Origin: Deinococcus sp.
GTDB lineage: Bacteria > Deinococcota > Deinococci > Deinococcales > Deinococcaceae
Assembly: GCF_025362455.1 (NCBI RefSeq)
Contig: NZ_JANYGJ010000165.1
Span: 1-26,604, forward strand
Reading direction: 5' to 3'
DNA: 26,604 bases
The notes beneath the pieces are model-generated. The model was not told where the DNA came from. It saw only the letters and a program-made list of their open reading frames with translations, and searched no databases. Below are positions 1 to 7,018 of this stretch, one piece after another. The position numbers and the translations under genes were made by a program. Numbering within the stretch: the stretch's first letter is position 1; the number at the start of each line of letters is the position of its first letter.

Positions 1-102
1 CTTTTTATGACCGAGCAGAGCGAGTAGTTTTGACTGAGCAGGACGCAGAATGGAGGCGCGGGGAGGCTGTTTTCCCCGTGGCGTAATTCGGAGTACTGCT
101 CT
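1..102 (-). repeat. MITE-like 125-bp element, copy 1, truncated by window start
   Basis: The reverse complement of 1-102 matches 17452-17553 at 100 of 102 positions (differences at 17 and 29). The window begins inside the AT-rich hairpin that is complete in the other copy, so the end of this copy lies outside the window. Its inner end at 92-102 carries the terminal CTGCTCT. The base after it is G rather than the A needed to complete a TA target site. No credible ORF is inside it. Confidence 0.9.
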
Positions 103-187
103 GAGCGCGACCTTCCGGCCCTGAAAGCGGCGATCCAGTCACAGTTGAAGACAGAGTTCAGGGCCGCAGATGGTCTAAAATTTTGTC

Positions 188-216
188 TTGACATCAAACG
201 ATGATGAGAGTACAGT
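188..216 (+). promoter_or_regulatory. Strong promoter: TTGACA, 17-bp spacer, TACAGT
   Basis: The -35 is TTGACA at 188-193 and the -10 is TACAGT at 211-216, with an exact 17-bp spacer. It points toward the gene at 508. This is the best consensus match in the window apart from the asd leader promoter. Confidence 0.75.
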
Positions 217-226
217 TCGCCTGTAC
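210..226. promoter_or_regulatory. Operator-like palindrome GTACAG-N5-CTGTAC
   Basis: GTACAG at 210-215 and CTGTAC at 221-226 form a perfect 6-bp inverted repeat around TTCGC. It covers the -10 and the expected transcription start of the promoter at 188-216, which is where a repressor would bind. It does not resemble the palindromic radiation/desiccation motif of Deinococcus as I know it. The binding protein is unknown. Confidence 0.45.
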
Positions 227-371
227 CCTCATACATACAGTTCACACGTACCGTTCACCATCAGCTATTTACCGTCTGTGCTGCTGTTGGGCCTCGCCCG
301 TGTGCGGTGGGCCTGTGTGCGGTGGTTGTGGCTGGCGTTCGGGGGCGTCGCGGTCTGTGCGTCCACCGCCT

Positions 372-413
372 GAACCCCATCGCCCGAACCCCATTGCATG
401 AACCGCCGCCCAT
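372..413. repeat. 14-bp tandem repeat, 3 units
   Basis: Three degenerate 14-bp units start at 372, 386 and 400, each beginning GAACC. They lie in the leader of the lipoprotein gene. The same period recurs at 10701, 13403, 20299 and 22382. Confidence 0.7.
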
Positions 414-507
414 GACCACCGATTGTAGCCCTACAGGCTGCAACCGGCGTTGAGCCCAGGGCTGCACCATCTTCGATGCGGCGTCGGCGCTGCTGTGGAG
501 GACCACC

Positions 508-2820
508 TTGATACCACCCGTATTGATACAGCCTGTTGCCATACAACCCCGTGCGACCCGGCCCAACACAACCCGCCTGCCCGCCCGCGCCTGGCGCCTG
601 AGCGTGCTGGGCCTGAGCGCCGCGCTGAACCTGGTCGCCTGCTCGCCCGGTTCCGGCGATTCCGGCGCGCCCGCTGCCGGGGTGCAGCCCCAGGCGCTGT
701 CCACCGCGCCGCTGCCCCTCAACACCTACCGCTCGCTTCAGGTGACCACGCCCGGCCTCACCAACCGCTCCCTGCGCCAGACGGCGGGCCTGGCCTTCAC
801 CGAGATCGTCGGCGGGGCCAGTGCCCAGGGTCTGCGCCAGGACGCGACGTTCCGGATCGTGCGCGGCCTGGGTGACGCGGGCTGCTATTCCTTCGAGTCG
901 CAGAATCTGCGCGGCCAGTACCTGCGCCATCAGGGCTCACGGGTCAAACTCTCGGCCAGCGACGGCTCGGCGGTCTACGCCGCCGACGCGACCTGGTGCT
1001 CGCGGCCTGGGCTGTCGGGCAGCGGGGTCAGCCTGGAGTCGCTGAATTTTCCGGGCCGGTATTTGCGGCACATCAATTCCGAAGTCTGGCTGGCGCAGAG
1101 TGGCGGTCCGCTGCCCAGCGACAACGCCGCCAGCTTCAATCAGGACGTGAGCTGGAACCTGGTCACCGCCTGGAACCGCAGCGGCGTGGCCCTGCCGCTC
1201 GCCCTTCAGTCCTGGCAGGTCACCAACGCCGGGCTGACCGACCGTTACCTGCGCCACCAGGCCAGCCTCGGCTACACCTCCCCGGTCAGCGCCGCCTCCG
1301 ACGCCACGACCCGCGCCGACGCCACCTGGCGGATCGTGCCCGGCCTGGCCGACGCGGGCTGCTACTCCTTCGAGGCCTCCAATTTCGCGGGCTCGTACCT
1401 GCGCCACAGTAACTTCCGGCTGCGAATCGACCCCAACGACAACGGCGCCCAGTTCAGGGCCGACGCGACCTTCTGCACCCAGCCGGGCCTGAGCGGCGCG
1501 GGCGTGAGCCTGGAGTCGTACAACCTCTCCGGACAGTTCATCCGGCACGTGGGCGGCGAGTTGTGGCTGGCCTCCGGCGCGGGTGCGCGGCCCTCGGACG
1601 GGGCGGCCAGCTTCGTGCCCGATGTGAGCTGGGGCCTGGCAGTGCCCTGGTCCACTGGAGTCGTCAGCTCGCCAACACCGCCGTCACCAACACCGCCCCC
1701 GCCGTCCCCAACACCGCCCCCCGTGCCGGGCAAACTGACTTTCACGGTGCAAAACGAGACGGGCGGCGCCTATCCCGACGCCCAGGTGTACTGGGCCATC
1801 TACGGCTATAACCCCACCACCAAGCAACTCTCGCACGTGGACGCGGGCGGCAATCTGGTCGCCGCCGCGCCGGGCGACAACGACGCGCCGGGTCACGTCA
1901 GCAAAAACGGGATCAACTACGCCAACTACGCCACTCCGCTCAGTGCGGCCCGCAGCCTGCTGCTGCCCAAGATGTACGGCGCCCGCATCTTCCTGAGCGT
2001 GGGCTCACCGATGTTCATCAAGGTGCTGGGCATACCGGGCGGCGTGGGCTTCGCTGGCCCGGATGTCAACAACCCGGCTGACCCCAACACCGACGTGATC
2101 TTCGATTTCGTGGAATTCACCTACAACGACATCGGCTTTTTCGGCAACAACACCCGTGTGGATCAGTTCGGCTTCCCGGTGCGGACCCGCCTGGTCGGCG
2201 CGAACTACGACAGCACCCTGGGCGATAACGTCTCGCGGGCACAGATTTTCAGCGATTTTCGCAACATCGCCGCCACCGAATTCCGCAGCCTGGTGCAGCC
2301 CAACCGCATCCTGGCGCCGGTCAAGGGTTCCTTCGGGGCCGGGCGACCCAACGGCAACTACATGGACAGCTACATCAATCAGGTCTGGGATTACTACCGC
2401 AGCCGCGACCTGGTGTTCACCGCCGAGGCGGGCACCTTCCGGGGCCGCGTGACCGGCAACGACTTCATCTTCTCCAGGGACGGCGGGCCGAGCGGGCTCT
2501 ACATTCGCGGCAAGCCCACCACCCAGAATGTGCTGGAGGCCTCCGGCCCGGTGGCGAGCGGCAGTTCCGACGAGCTGGTGGTCCAGGCCCAGATCGCCGC
2601 CGCGCTCAACCGCCACCTGCTGATTGACGTCGATCCCAGCCAGTGGGCCAACCAGAGCGCTTTTTATCCGGCGGCCCCCGCCAACTTCTACGCCAAGTTC
2701 TGGCACGACCACAGCATCAATAACCTGGCCTACGGCTTCGCCTACGACGACGTGCGCGCCTTCAGCTCCTCGCAGTTCAGTACCACCCCCAGCCAGTTCG
2801 TCGTCAGCGTCGGCTGGTAA
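508..2820 (+). CDS. Lipoprotein beta-1,3-glucanase: two AbfB domains plus GH64 domain
   Basis: Predicted surface enzyme of 770 aa. A basic N-terminus leads to a hydrophobic stretch ending in lipobox LVAC with Cys45, so it is probably lipid-anchored. Residues about 74-225 and 232-385 are two copies of an AbfB (CBM42-like, beta-trefoil) domain, with repeated motifs of the type SLES-N--GRYLRH. A Pro/Thr/Ser linker (about 385-409) leads to a glycoside hydrolase 64 domain (about 408-770). In its motif VEFT-15-VD, Glu536 and Asp552 are 16 residues apart, as are the known catalytic Glu and Asp of GH64 laminaripentaose-producing glucanases. Substrates are likely beta-1,3-glucans of fungi, algae or plants; the AbfB domains suggest binding to arabinose-decorated polymers. 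Start: TTG at 508, with GGAGG at 497-501 six bases upstream. Family call is strong; the true substrate is not shown. Confidence 0.85.
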   Translation: MIPPVLIQPVAIQPRATRPNTTRLPARAWRLSVLGLSAALNLVACSPGSGDSGAPAAGVQPQALSTAPLPLNTYRSLQVTTPGLTNRSLRQTAGLAFTEIVGGASAQGLRQDATFRIVRGLGDAGCYSFESQNLRGQYLRHQGSRVKLSASDGSAVYAADATWCSRPGLSGSGVSLESLNFPGRYLRHINSEVWLAQSGGPLPSDNAASFNQDVSWNLVTAWNRSGVALPLALQSWQVTNAGLTDRYLRHQASLGYTSPVSAASDATTRADATWRIVPGLADAGCYSFEASNFAGSYLRHSNFRLRIDPNDNGAQFRADATFCTQPGLSGAGVSLESYNLSGQFIRHVGGELWLASGAGARPSDGAASFVPDVSWGLAVPWSTGVVSSPTPPSPTPPPPSPTPPPVPGKLTFTVQNETGGAYPDAQVYWAIYGYNPTTKQLSHVDAGGNLVAAAPGDNDAPGHVSKNGINYANYATPLSAARSLLLPKMYGARIFLSVGSPMFIKVLGIPGGVGFAGPDVNNPADPNTDVIFDFVEFTYNDIGFFGNNTRVDQFGFPVRTRLVGANYDSTLGDNVSRAQIFSDFRNIAATEFRSLVQPNRILAPVKGSFGAGRPNGNYMDSYINQVWDYYRSRDLVFTAEAGTFRGRVTGNDFIFSRDGGPSGLYIRGKPTTQNVLEASGPVASGSSDELVVQAQIAAALNRHLLIDVDPSQWANQSAFYPAAPANFYAKFWHDHSINNLAYGFAYDDVRAFSSSQFSTTPSQFVVSVGW

Positions 2821-2845
2821 ATTCGGGACAGCGCCAAGTAGGATG

Positions 2846-2870
2846 GGCCGCAGACATGACGTCTGCGGCC
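2846..2870. terminator. Hairpin between convergent genes
   Basis: A perfect 10-bp stem (2846-2855 with 2861-2870, loop ATGAC) sits between the ends of the lipoprotein gene and trmD. There is only a weak T-rich stretch on the plus side, so it is probably a shared, bidirectional terminator. Confidence 0.65.
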
Positions 2871-2875
2871 TCGCC

Positions 2876-3736
2876 TTATTTCTCCGGCCCGACGTTGCTG
2901 CGCCTCTTCTTTGTCTTCTGTTCAGGCGGCGGCTTCTGTTCAGGTGGCGGTTTCTGTTCAGGCGGGGTTGGGGCGCCCCAGGCTTCGAGTTGCCCGGCGC
3001 TGACACCGAGTGCCAGCAGCGCGGCGCTGTCGTGCGGGGTCAGTTCGGCGTGGGGGAGCAGATCGGGGCGGCGCTCCAGCGTTCGCGCCAGCGCCTGATC
3101 GCGGCGCCATCTCCCGGTTGCCGCGTGGTTGCCGCCCATCAGCACGGCGGGCACGTCTTGAGCCTGCCAGGTGGCGGGCCGGGTGTATTCCGGGTAATCG
3201 AGCAGGCCGCTGGAAAAGCTGTCTTGACGGTGGCTCTCCTCGTCGCCGATGACGCCGGGCACCAGGCGCCCCACCGCTTCCAGCACGCAGGCGGCGGCGG
3301 CCTCCCCGCCCATCATCACGAAGTCGCCGATGCTCAGCTCGCGGGTGACCAGCGACTCGGTGCGGGCGTCGAAGCCCTCGTAGCGGCCACACAGCAGCGC
3401 GATGTGCCGCTTGCCCGCCAGCGCCTCGGCGGTGGCCTGATCGAAACGCGGCCCGGCAGGGGAGAGCAGGATAACCTCGTCCGGACGCTCCGGCAGTGAG
3501 GCGAGTGCCCGCTGTGCGACGTCCACCCGGATCACCATGCCCGCGCCGCCGCCGTAGGGAGGCGCGTCGACTTTGTTGTGCTTGTTGCCCGCGAACTCGC
3601 GCAGGTCGATCAGGTGGTAGGCGAGCAACCCACGTTCCCGCGCCTTGCCCAGCAGCGCTTCCCCGGTAAAGGGCCGCAGCAGTTCGGGAAAGAGCGTCAG
3701 CACGCTGAAGGTCAGGCGCGGAGAATCAGGCGTCAT
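2876..3736 (-). CDS. trmD: tRNA (guanine37-N1)-methyltransferase
   Basis: Methylates N1 of G37 next to the anticodon using S-adenosylmethionine, which prevents +1 frameshifting. The 286-aa product starts with the typical FSVLTLFPELL and carries the SPOUT trefoil-knot signatures YGGGAGMV, LLCGRYEGFD and SIGDFVMMGGE. Start ATG at 3736 overlaps the rimM stop by 4 bp (ATGA), so translation is coupled. It is last in the rpsP-khpA-rimM-trmD cluster; rplS, which often follows, is absent. Oddity: the C-terminus ends in three in-frame copies of a six-residue PPPEQK unit and a basic tail, encoded by an 18-bp tandem repeat at 2916-2969. This tail lies beyond the normal family end and is probably disordered. 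Confidence 0.97.
   Translation of the reverse strand: MTPDSPRLTFSVLTLFPELLRPFTGEALLGKARERGLLAYHLIDLREFAGNKHNKVDAPPYGGGAGMVIRVDVAQRALASLPERPDEVILLSPAGPRFDQATAEALAGKRHIALLCGRYEGFDARTESLVTRELSIGDFVMMGGEAAAACVLEAVGRLVPGVIGDEESHRQDSFSSGLLDYPEYTRPATWQAQDVPAVLMGGNHAATGRWRRDQALARTLERRPDLLPHAELTPHDSAALLALGVSAGQLEAWGAPTPPEQKPPPEQKPPPEQKTKKRRSNVGPEK
2916..2969. repeat. 18-bp tandem repeat, 3 units, inside the trmD 3' end
   Basis: Units start at 2916, 2934 and 2952. The period is a multiple of three, so the repeat adds PPPEQK hexapeptides to TrmD without breaking the frame. Confidence 0.85.
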
Positions 3737-4353
3737 CGGTGTTCAGAATCTGTGTTCAGCTCTGGGGGGTTCAGACCGTGGGGGTTCAGATCCGGGGGGT
3801 TCAGATCGCTGGCGGCATTGTCGGCCTGGCCGCCCAGCAACCCCTCCGGGGCGTCTTCGGTCAGGATGATGGCCGCGCCACGCCGCACCTGCACATACGG
3901 CGCCTGAAGCGGCAACATCCCCTGCTCGCCCTGAGCGGTCTGCACCACCAGCAGATCCTGAAAGCCGCCGTCGAGCACGTCTTGCACCTCGCCCAGCAGT
4001 TGACCCGCCGCGTCACGGACGCTCAGGCCGCGCAGCTCATGGTAGTAGTATTCGCCGTCTGGCAGGCCAGGCAACTCGGCGTCGTGGGCGTAGACGGCCC
4101 TGCCGCGCAGCGCCTCGGCGGCGGCCCGGTCGGCAATGCCGCCCAGCGTCAGGGCCGGGCCGGGGCCGTGCAGCTCGAACTTGACTACCCGCGTCCAGCC
4201 CAGATGCTCGATATACAGCCGCTTGAGTTTCCGGAGCTGGTCCACCGATCCGAGCACGTACAGTTTGACGGCCCCGGCCACCCCGTGCGGCCCCAGCAGG
4301 TGCCCGACGCGGGTGGTGTTCTCCGGGGCGCTCCCGGCTGAAGGTGCGCTCAA
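3733..4353 (-). CDS. rimM: 16S rRNA processing protein RimM
   Basis: Ribosome maturation factor that binds S19 and helps 30S head assembly. The 206-aa protein shows the N-terminal motif RVGHLLGPHGVAGAVKLYVLG and the central PRC-barrel motif DGEYYYHELRGLSVRD. Start is TTG at 4353, overlapping the khpA stop as TTGA, a coupled start. Its stop overlaps the trmD start. The last 30 or so residues (DLNPPDLNPHGLNPPELN type) are a Leu/Asn/Pro tail encoded by a 15-bp tandem repeat (3766-3810) and extend past the family domain. Confidence 0.95.
   Translation of the reverse strand: MSAPSAGSAPENTTRVGHLLGPHGVAGAVKLYVLGSVDQLRKLKRLYIEHLGWTRVVKFELHGPGPALTLGGIADRAAAEALRGRAVYAHDAELPGLPDGEYYYHELRGLSVRDAAGQLLGEVQDVLDGGFQDLLVVQTAQGEQGMLPLQAPYVQVRRGAAIILTEDAPEGLLGGQADNAASDLNPPDLNPHGLNPPELNTDSEHR
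3766..3810. repeat. 15-bp tandem repeat, 3 units, inside the rimM 3' end
   Basis: Units start at 3766, 3781 and 3796 (GGGGTTCAGA core). In frame, each adds five residues of the D/G/E-LNPP/H type to RimM. Confidence 0.85.
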
Positions 4354-4586
4354 CGTTCCCGGCGCGGCGCGTCGAGGTCCACGCCCAGCTTCTCGCGGGG
4401 ATCGGCGGTGCGGACCAGCGTGCGAATCGCGCTGATGACCCGGCCCTGGCGCCCGATCACGCGGCCCTCCTCGCCGGGCGCCACCCGCAGCAAGATGGTG
4501 GGGCCGCGCAGCGTGGCACGCACGGCGGCAGGCTGATCGACGACGTTCTGCGCCAGAAACAGCGCCATTTTTACGGGATCACTCAT
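4350..4586 (-). CDS. khpA: KH-domain RNA-binding protein (KhpA/YlqC type)
   Basis: A small single KH-domain RNA-binding protein of 78 aa, typically found between rpsP and rimM. The KH signature is the segment GEEGRVIGRQGRVISAIRTL, with the GxxG loop as GRQG. Start: ATG at 4586 (MSDPVKMALF), because the family begins there and a TACAAT -10 lies six bases upstream; the longer frame back to 4670 would run through that promoter. The stop overlaps the TTG start of rimM. It thus heads a khpA-rimM-trmD unit that can be transcribed separately from rpsP. Confidence 0.93.
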   Translation of the reverse strand: MSDPVKMALFLAQNVVDQPAAVRATLRGPTILLRVAPGEEGRVIGRQGRVISAIRTLVRTADPREKLGVDLDAPRRER

Positions 4587-4592
4587 ATGGGT

Positions 4593-4598
4593 ATTGTA
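4593..4598 (-). promoter_or_regulatory. -10 hexamer for leaderless khpA
   Basis: On the minus strand TACAAT ends six bases before the khpA ATG, giving a probable leaderless transcript. The -35 region is poor and falls in the edge of the 17-bp tandem repeat zone. Confidence 0.6.
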
Positions 4599-4627
4599 TC
4601 CGGCCCGTCTTGCGCGGACATGACACA

Positions 4628-4676
4628 GGGCACCAATAAAAGCAGGGCACCGATAAAAGCACGGCACCAATAAAAA
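4628..4676. repeat. 17-bp tandem repeat, about 3 units
   Basis: Units start at 4628, 4645 and 4662 (GGCACC-ATAAAA core). They lie between the rpsP terminator and the khpA promoter. The last unit merges with the A/T tract that is the U tract of the rpsP terminator, so the repeat may have arisen by duplicating the terminator's tail. Confidence 0.8.
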
Positions 4677-4697
4677 ACCGCCCCCCGCAGGAGACGG
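4672..4697 (-). terminator. Intrinsic terminator after rpsP
   Basis: On the minus strand a GC-rich hairpin (4697-4678, with some G-U pairs, loop near TGC) is followed by six T (4677-4672). It sits 20 nt past the rpsP stop and separates rpsP from khpA. Confidence 0.75.
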
Positions 4698-4717
4698 CCT
4701 TCATGGTGGTGCTCAGT

Positions 4718-4963
4718 TCAGAACTTGACGCCCTGCGACTTGAGCAGACGGCGGGCGGTCTGGGTCGCCTGGGCGCCCTGGGCAATCCACACCTGCGAGC
4801 GCTCGACGTTGACCTTGAGGTAATTTTCGGTGGTCTTGCGGGGGTCGTAGTGACCCAGGTTCTCGATGTAGCCACCGTCGCGGGGACGGCGGGCGTCGGC
4901 GACCACGATGCGGTAGTGAGGGTTATGGGCCGAACCGAAGCGGGACAGGCGAATCTTGACCAT
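4718..4963 (-). CDS. rpsP: 30S ribosomal protein S16
   Basis: 81 aa, the usual S16 length. It starts with the diagnostic MVKIRLSRFGSAHNPHYRIV and contains RDGGYIENLGHYDP and LKVNVER. It binds 16S rRNA and is needed for 30S assembly. Start is ATG at 4963 with AAGGA 11 bases upstream; the longer frame back to 5383 runs through the promoter and leader. It has its own promoter (5074-5102), a leader of roughly 105 nt and its own terminator. Confidence 0.97.
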   Translation of the reverse strand: MVKIRLSRFGSAHNPHYRIVVADARRPRDGGYIENLGHYDPRKTTENYLKVNVERSQVWIAQGAQATQTARRLLKSQGVKF

Positions 4964-5073
4964 GTGGGTGTTGTTCCTTGAAGGACTTGAGGGTAGAGCT
5001 TCCGCTTTCCTTAGCGGGCCACGCTCGTGGCGTCGTTTACGCCCGTCAGCAGCCAGCCGGAGCGCACCGCAGG

Positions 5074-5102
5074 AGTGTAGCAGGAATGGGGTGGGGAGGC
5101 AA
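5074..5102 (-). promoter_or_regulatory. rpsP promoter: TTGCCT, 17 bp, TACACT
   Basis: On the minus strand the -35 is TTGCCT (5102-5097) and the -10 is TACACT (5079-5074), separated by exactly 17 bp. The leader to the S16 start is about 105 nt and could hold post-transcriptional control, although I see no clear structure. Confidence 0.7.
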
Positions 5103-5416
5103 GGTGGATTGCGCTTCGCGCAGCTTGTGGCGCGTGGGAAGGGATGGGCGCGGGATGCGCGGCGCGGGGAAGGGATGGAAGGGCATGAGCGGCGCTCACT
5201 GACCCTGTGCAAGCACTCGTCGTGAACGGAGCGGTCAGCGGGCAGGCGTCCCCAGGGGGAGGAGTGGCGTGCCCAGGCGCGTTCTTGTCCAGAACGGCAC
5301 CTATCGGGCCTGGCCGCTGGGGGAGCCGACGCATTGGCAACGAGCCGAAGCCCAAAAACGCAACCCAATCGCCACAAGCCCATCTAGCCGCCTGTTTTCC
5401 CCACAGCCCACAAGCC
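5103..5416. other. Repeat-bearing intergenic region between envC-like gene and rpsP
   Basis: No gene seen. 5181-5200 matches the reverse complement of 12095-12115 apart from one extra T. 5266-5282 is an exact 17-bp match to 8242-8258, and GGGCAGGCGT at 5240 recurs at 8237. It is therefore built from the same dispersed repeat pieces as the gaps at 7879-8317 and 11575-12212. Confidence 0.6.
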
Positions 5417-7018
5417 TCAGAACGAAGGCACGATAGGCGTTCGGGTGCCGTTACCAGCGATGCGGTAGACCTGAAAAGCCATGCGCCCCGCCCCGAACAC
5501 AGGCGAGCCGCCGATGCTTCCCAGACTCTGGCTCTGAGTGACCCGTGCGCCGGGTGACACGTTGGGAGCGTCCAGACCCAGGTAAGCGGTAATCAGGGTG
5601 GCGCTGTGTTCGATCAGCACCACCCAGCCCAGCGAGGCGTAGTTGGTCACCGCCAGCACGTTGCCGCCCGCCGAGGCCACCGCCTGCGAGCCCTCCGGCC
5701 CGCTGATGATGGTCCACGGCACCGAGGCGCTGTAGGGCGTGACCACCGCGCCACCGGGCAGCGGAAAACCCAGCGGGCCGCTCATCTCCGGCAGCGGCGC
5801 GAGGTCCACGCTGGACCGGGCCTGCTGGGCTTCCAGAACGCTGGCCCGACTCCTGAGCGTACCCTGCTCGCTTTCCACAGCGGCAGTGCGTTGCTGGTCG
5901 GCACGTTGCTGGTTGGCACGTTGCTGGTCGGCACGCTGCTGGTCATTCCGGGCACGCACGCGCAGGGCTTCGAGCCGCTGGGCTTCGCGCAGGGCGGCCA
6001 GGCGGGCGGCTTCCTGGCGGGCACGCTCCTGGGCCTCACGGATTTTGCGCAACTCCTCGGCGCGGCGTGCCCGCTCGGCCTCTATTCGTGCTCGCCGCTC
6101 GGCCTCGATGCGGCTGCGCTCCGAGACGACGGCGCCCAGCAGGGTATCGATGCTCTGCACCGTCAGTGCCTGCTGGGCCTGGGTGCGCAGCGAGAGGGCC
6201 TGCTGCCCGGCCTTGTTCTGCTCCAGGCGGGCCACCAGCGATTGCTGCTGCCCTCTGGCGTCCACCAGGTCGGCGAGCTGGGCGAGTTGCTGGGCACGCA
6301 GCGCCTGTAAGGCCGTCGTCTGCTGGACCTGGCTGCTCTGCTGGGCCTTGAGGTCGGCCTGCTGGGCGCGCAGGCTGTCGATGACCTCCACGTTGTGCTG
6401 GCCGCTCATGTTGGCGTAGCGCCCCCGGATCACCAGGTCCGATAAGCTGGTGGCCTGGTTCAGCAGACTCAGGTACTGCCTGCTGCGCTGCCGGTACAGC
6501 GCACTCAGGAGCTGCCGCACGTCGCCCTGGAGCCGCGTCACCTGGCCCCGCGTGACCTGCACCTGCGCCTCGGTCTGCCGGAGCTGAGCCACGGCGGCCT
6601 CAATGCGGGTCTCCAGTTGCCGTTTGCGCGTCTGAAGCGCGGCGATGCGCCCGGCCAGCGCGTCGATCTGGTTCAGCACGTCCTTTTGTTGCTTGCCGAG
6701 CGCCGCTACATTGGTGCGGAGCTGTTCGAGCTTGGTCTTCTGCTCGGCGCTGAGCTGTTTTTGTGAGCTGAGCTGCTGCTGAAGCTGCTGCAATTTCTGG
6801 CTGGTCGACGACAGGCCCAGGTTGTACGGATCGCGCACCGGAGTCAGGGATTTGGTCGGCGCGGCGCTGGGCTGTGTTGAACTGGGCTGTGTTGAACTGG
6901 ACTGTGTTGAACTGGGCTGGGCTAAACTGGGCTGCATTGAATTGTTTTGTGCTGGCGCATGTTGAAGCAGGGCCAGTGTCAACACGGCTCCCAGCGTCCA
7001 GCCCGCCCTCGCCTTCAT
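5417..7018 (-). CDS. envC: EnvC-like murein hydrolase activator (coiled coil plus degenerate LytM/M23 domain)
   Basis: 533 aa. A signal peptide (cleavage near HAPAQ) is followed by a Gln/Ser/Pro/Thr-rich repeat tract, a long coiled coil (about 70-300), a second charged helix rich in Arg/Glu/Ala/Gln (about 320-400) and a C-terminal LytM domain (about 430-533). The LytM fold motif LGWVVLIEHSATLITAYLG is clear, but the first zinc-ligand motif (H-x3-D) is replaced by WTIISGPEGS and the final HxH by AFQVY, so it should lack peptidase activity. That is the known state of EnvC, which FtsEX recruits to switch on amidases. Start ATG at 7018 overlaps the ftsX stop (ATGA). Two in-frame 15-bp tandem repeats (5891-5950, 6869-6943) lie in the helical and N-terminal linker parts. 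The symbol is by analogy. Confidence 0.88.
   Translation of the reverse strand: MKARAGWTLGAVLTLALLQHAPAQNNSMQPSLAQPSSTQSSSTQPSSTQPSAAPTKSLTPVRDPYNLGLSSTSQKLQQLQQQLSSQKQLSAEQKTKLEQLRTNVAALGKQQKDVLNQIDALAGRIAALQTRKRQLETRIEAAVAQLRQTEAQVQVTRGQVTRLQGDVRQLLSALYRQRSRQYLSLLNQATSLSDLVIRGRYANMSGQHNVEVIDSLRAQQADLKAQQSSQVQQTTALQALRAQQLAQLADLVDARGQQQSLVARLEQNKAGQQALSLRTQAQQALTVQSIDTLLGAVVSERSRIEAERRARIEAERARRAEELRKIREAQERARQEAARLAALREAQRLEALRVRARNDQQRADQQRANQQRADQQRTAAVESEQGTLRSRASVLEAQQARSSVDLAPLPEMSGPLGFPLPGGAVVTPYSASVPWTIISGPEGSQAVASAGGNVLAVTNYASLGWVVLIEHSATLITAYLGLDAPNVSPGARVTQSQSLGSIGGSPVFGAGRMAFQVYRIAGNGTRTPIVPSF
5891..5950. repeat. 15-bp tandem repeat, 4 units, coding
   Basis: Units start at 5891, 5906, 5921 and 5936. 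They encode a DQQRA/NQQRA pentapeptide repeat in the helical region of the EnvC-like protein. Confidence 0.85.
6869..6943. repeat. 15-bp tandem repeat, 5 units, coding
   Basis: Units start at 6869, 6884, 6899, 6914 and 6929. They encode a degenerate QPSST pentapeptide tract just after the signal peptide of the EnvC-like protein. Confidence 0.85.

Larger units (their letters stand above)
103..507. other. Intergenic region upstream of the GH64 lipoprotein gene
   Basis: No convincing gene. It holds a strong sigma70-type promoter (188-216), a palindrome over its -10 (210-226), a three-unit 14-bp tandem repeat (372-413) and an 8-bp hairpin with a CTACA loop at 423-443. If the promoter drives the downstream gene, the 5' leader is about 285 nt long. 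Short ATG frames at 188 and 201 start inside or upstream of the promoter core and are unlikely to be translated from it. Confidence 0.6.

Noticed and set aside
188..401. Short frames starting at 188 and 201
   Set aside because: Their starts lie in the -35 and spacer of the promoter at 188-216, so that transcript would not contain them.
2005..3006. 333-codon minus-strand frame overlapping the glucanase and trmD ends
   Set aside because: No recognisable domain; opposite to well-supported coding sequence and crosses the terminator hairpin at 2846-2870.
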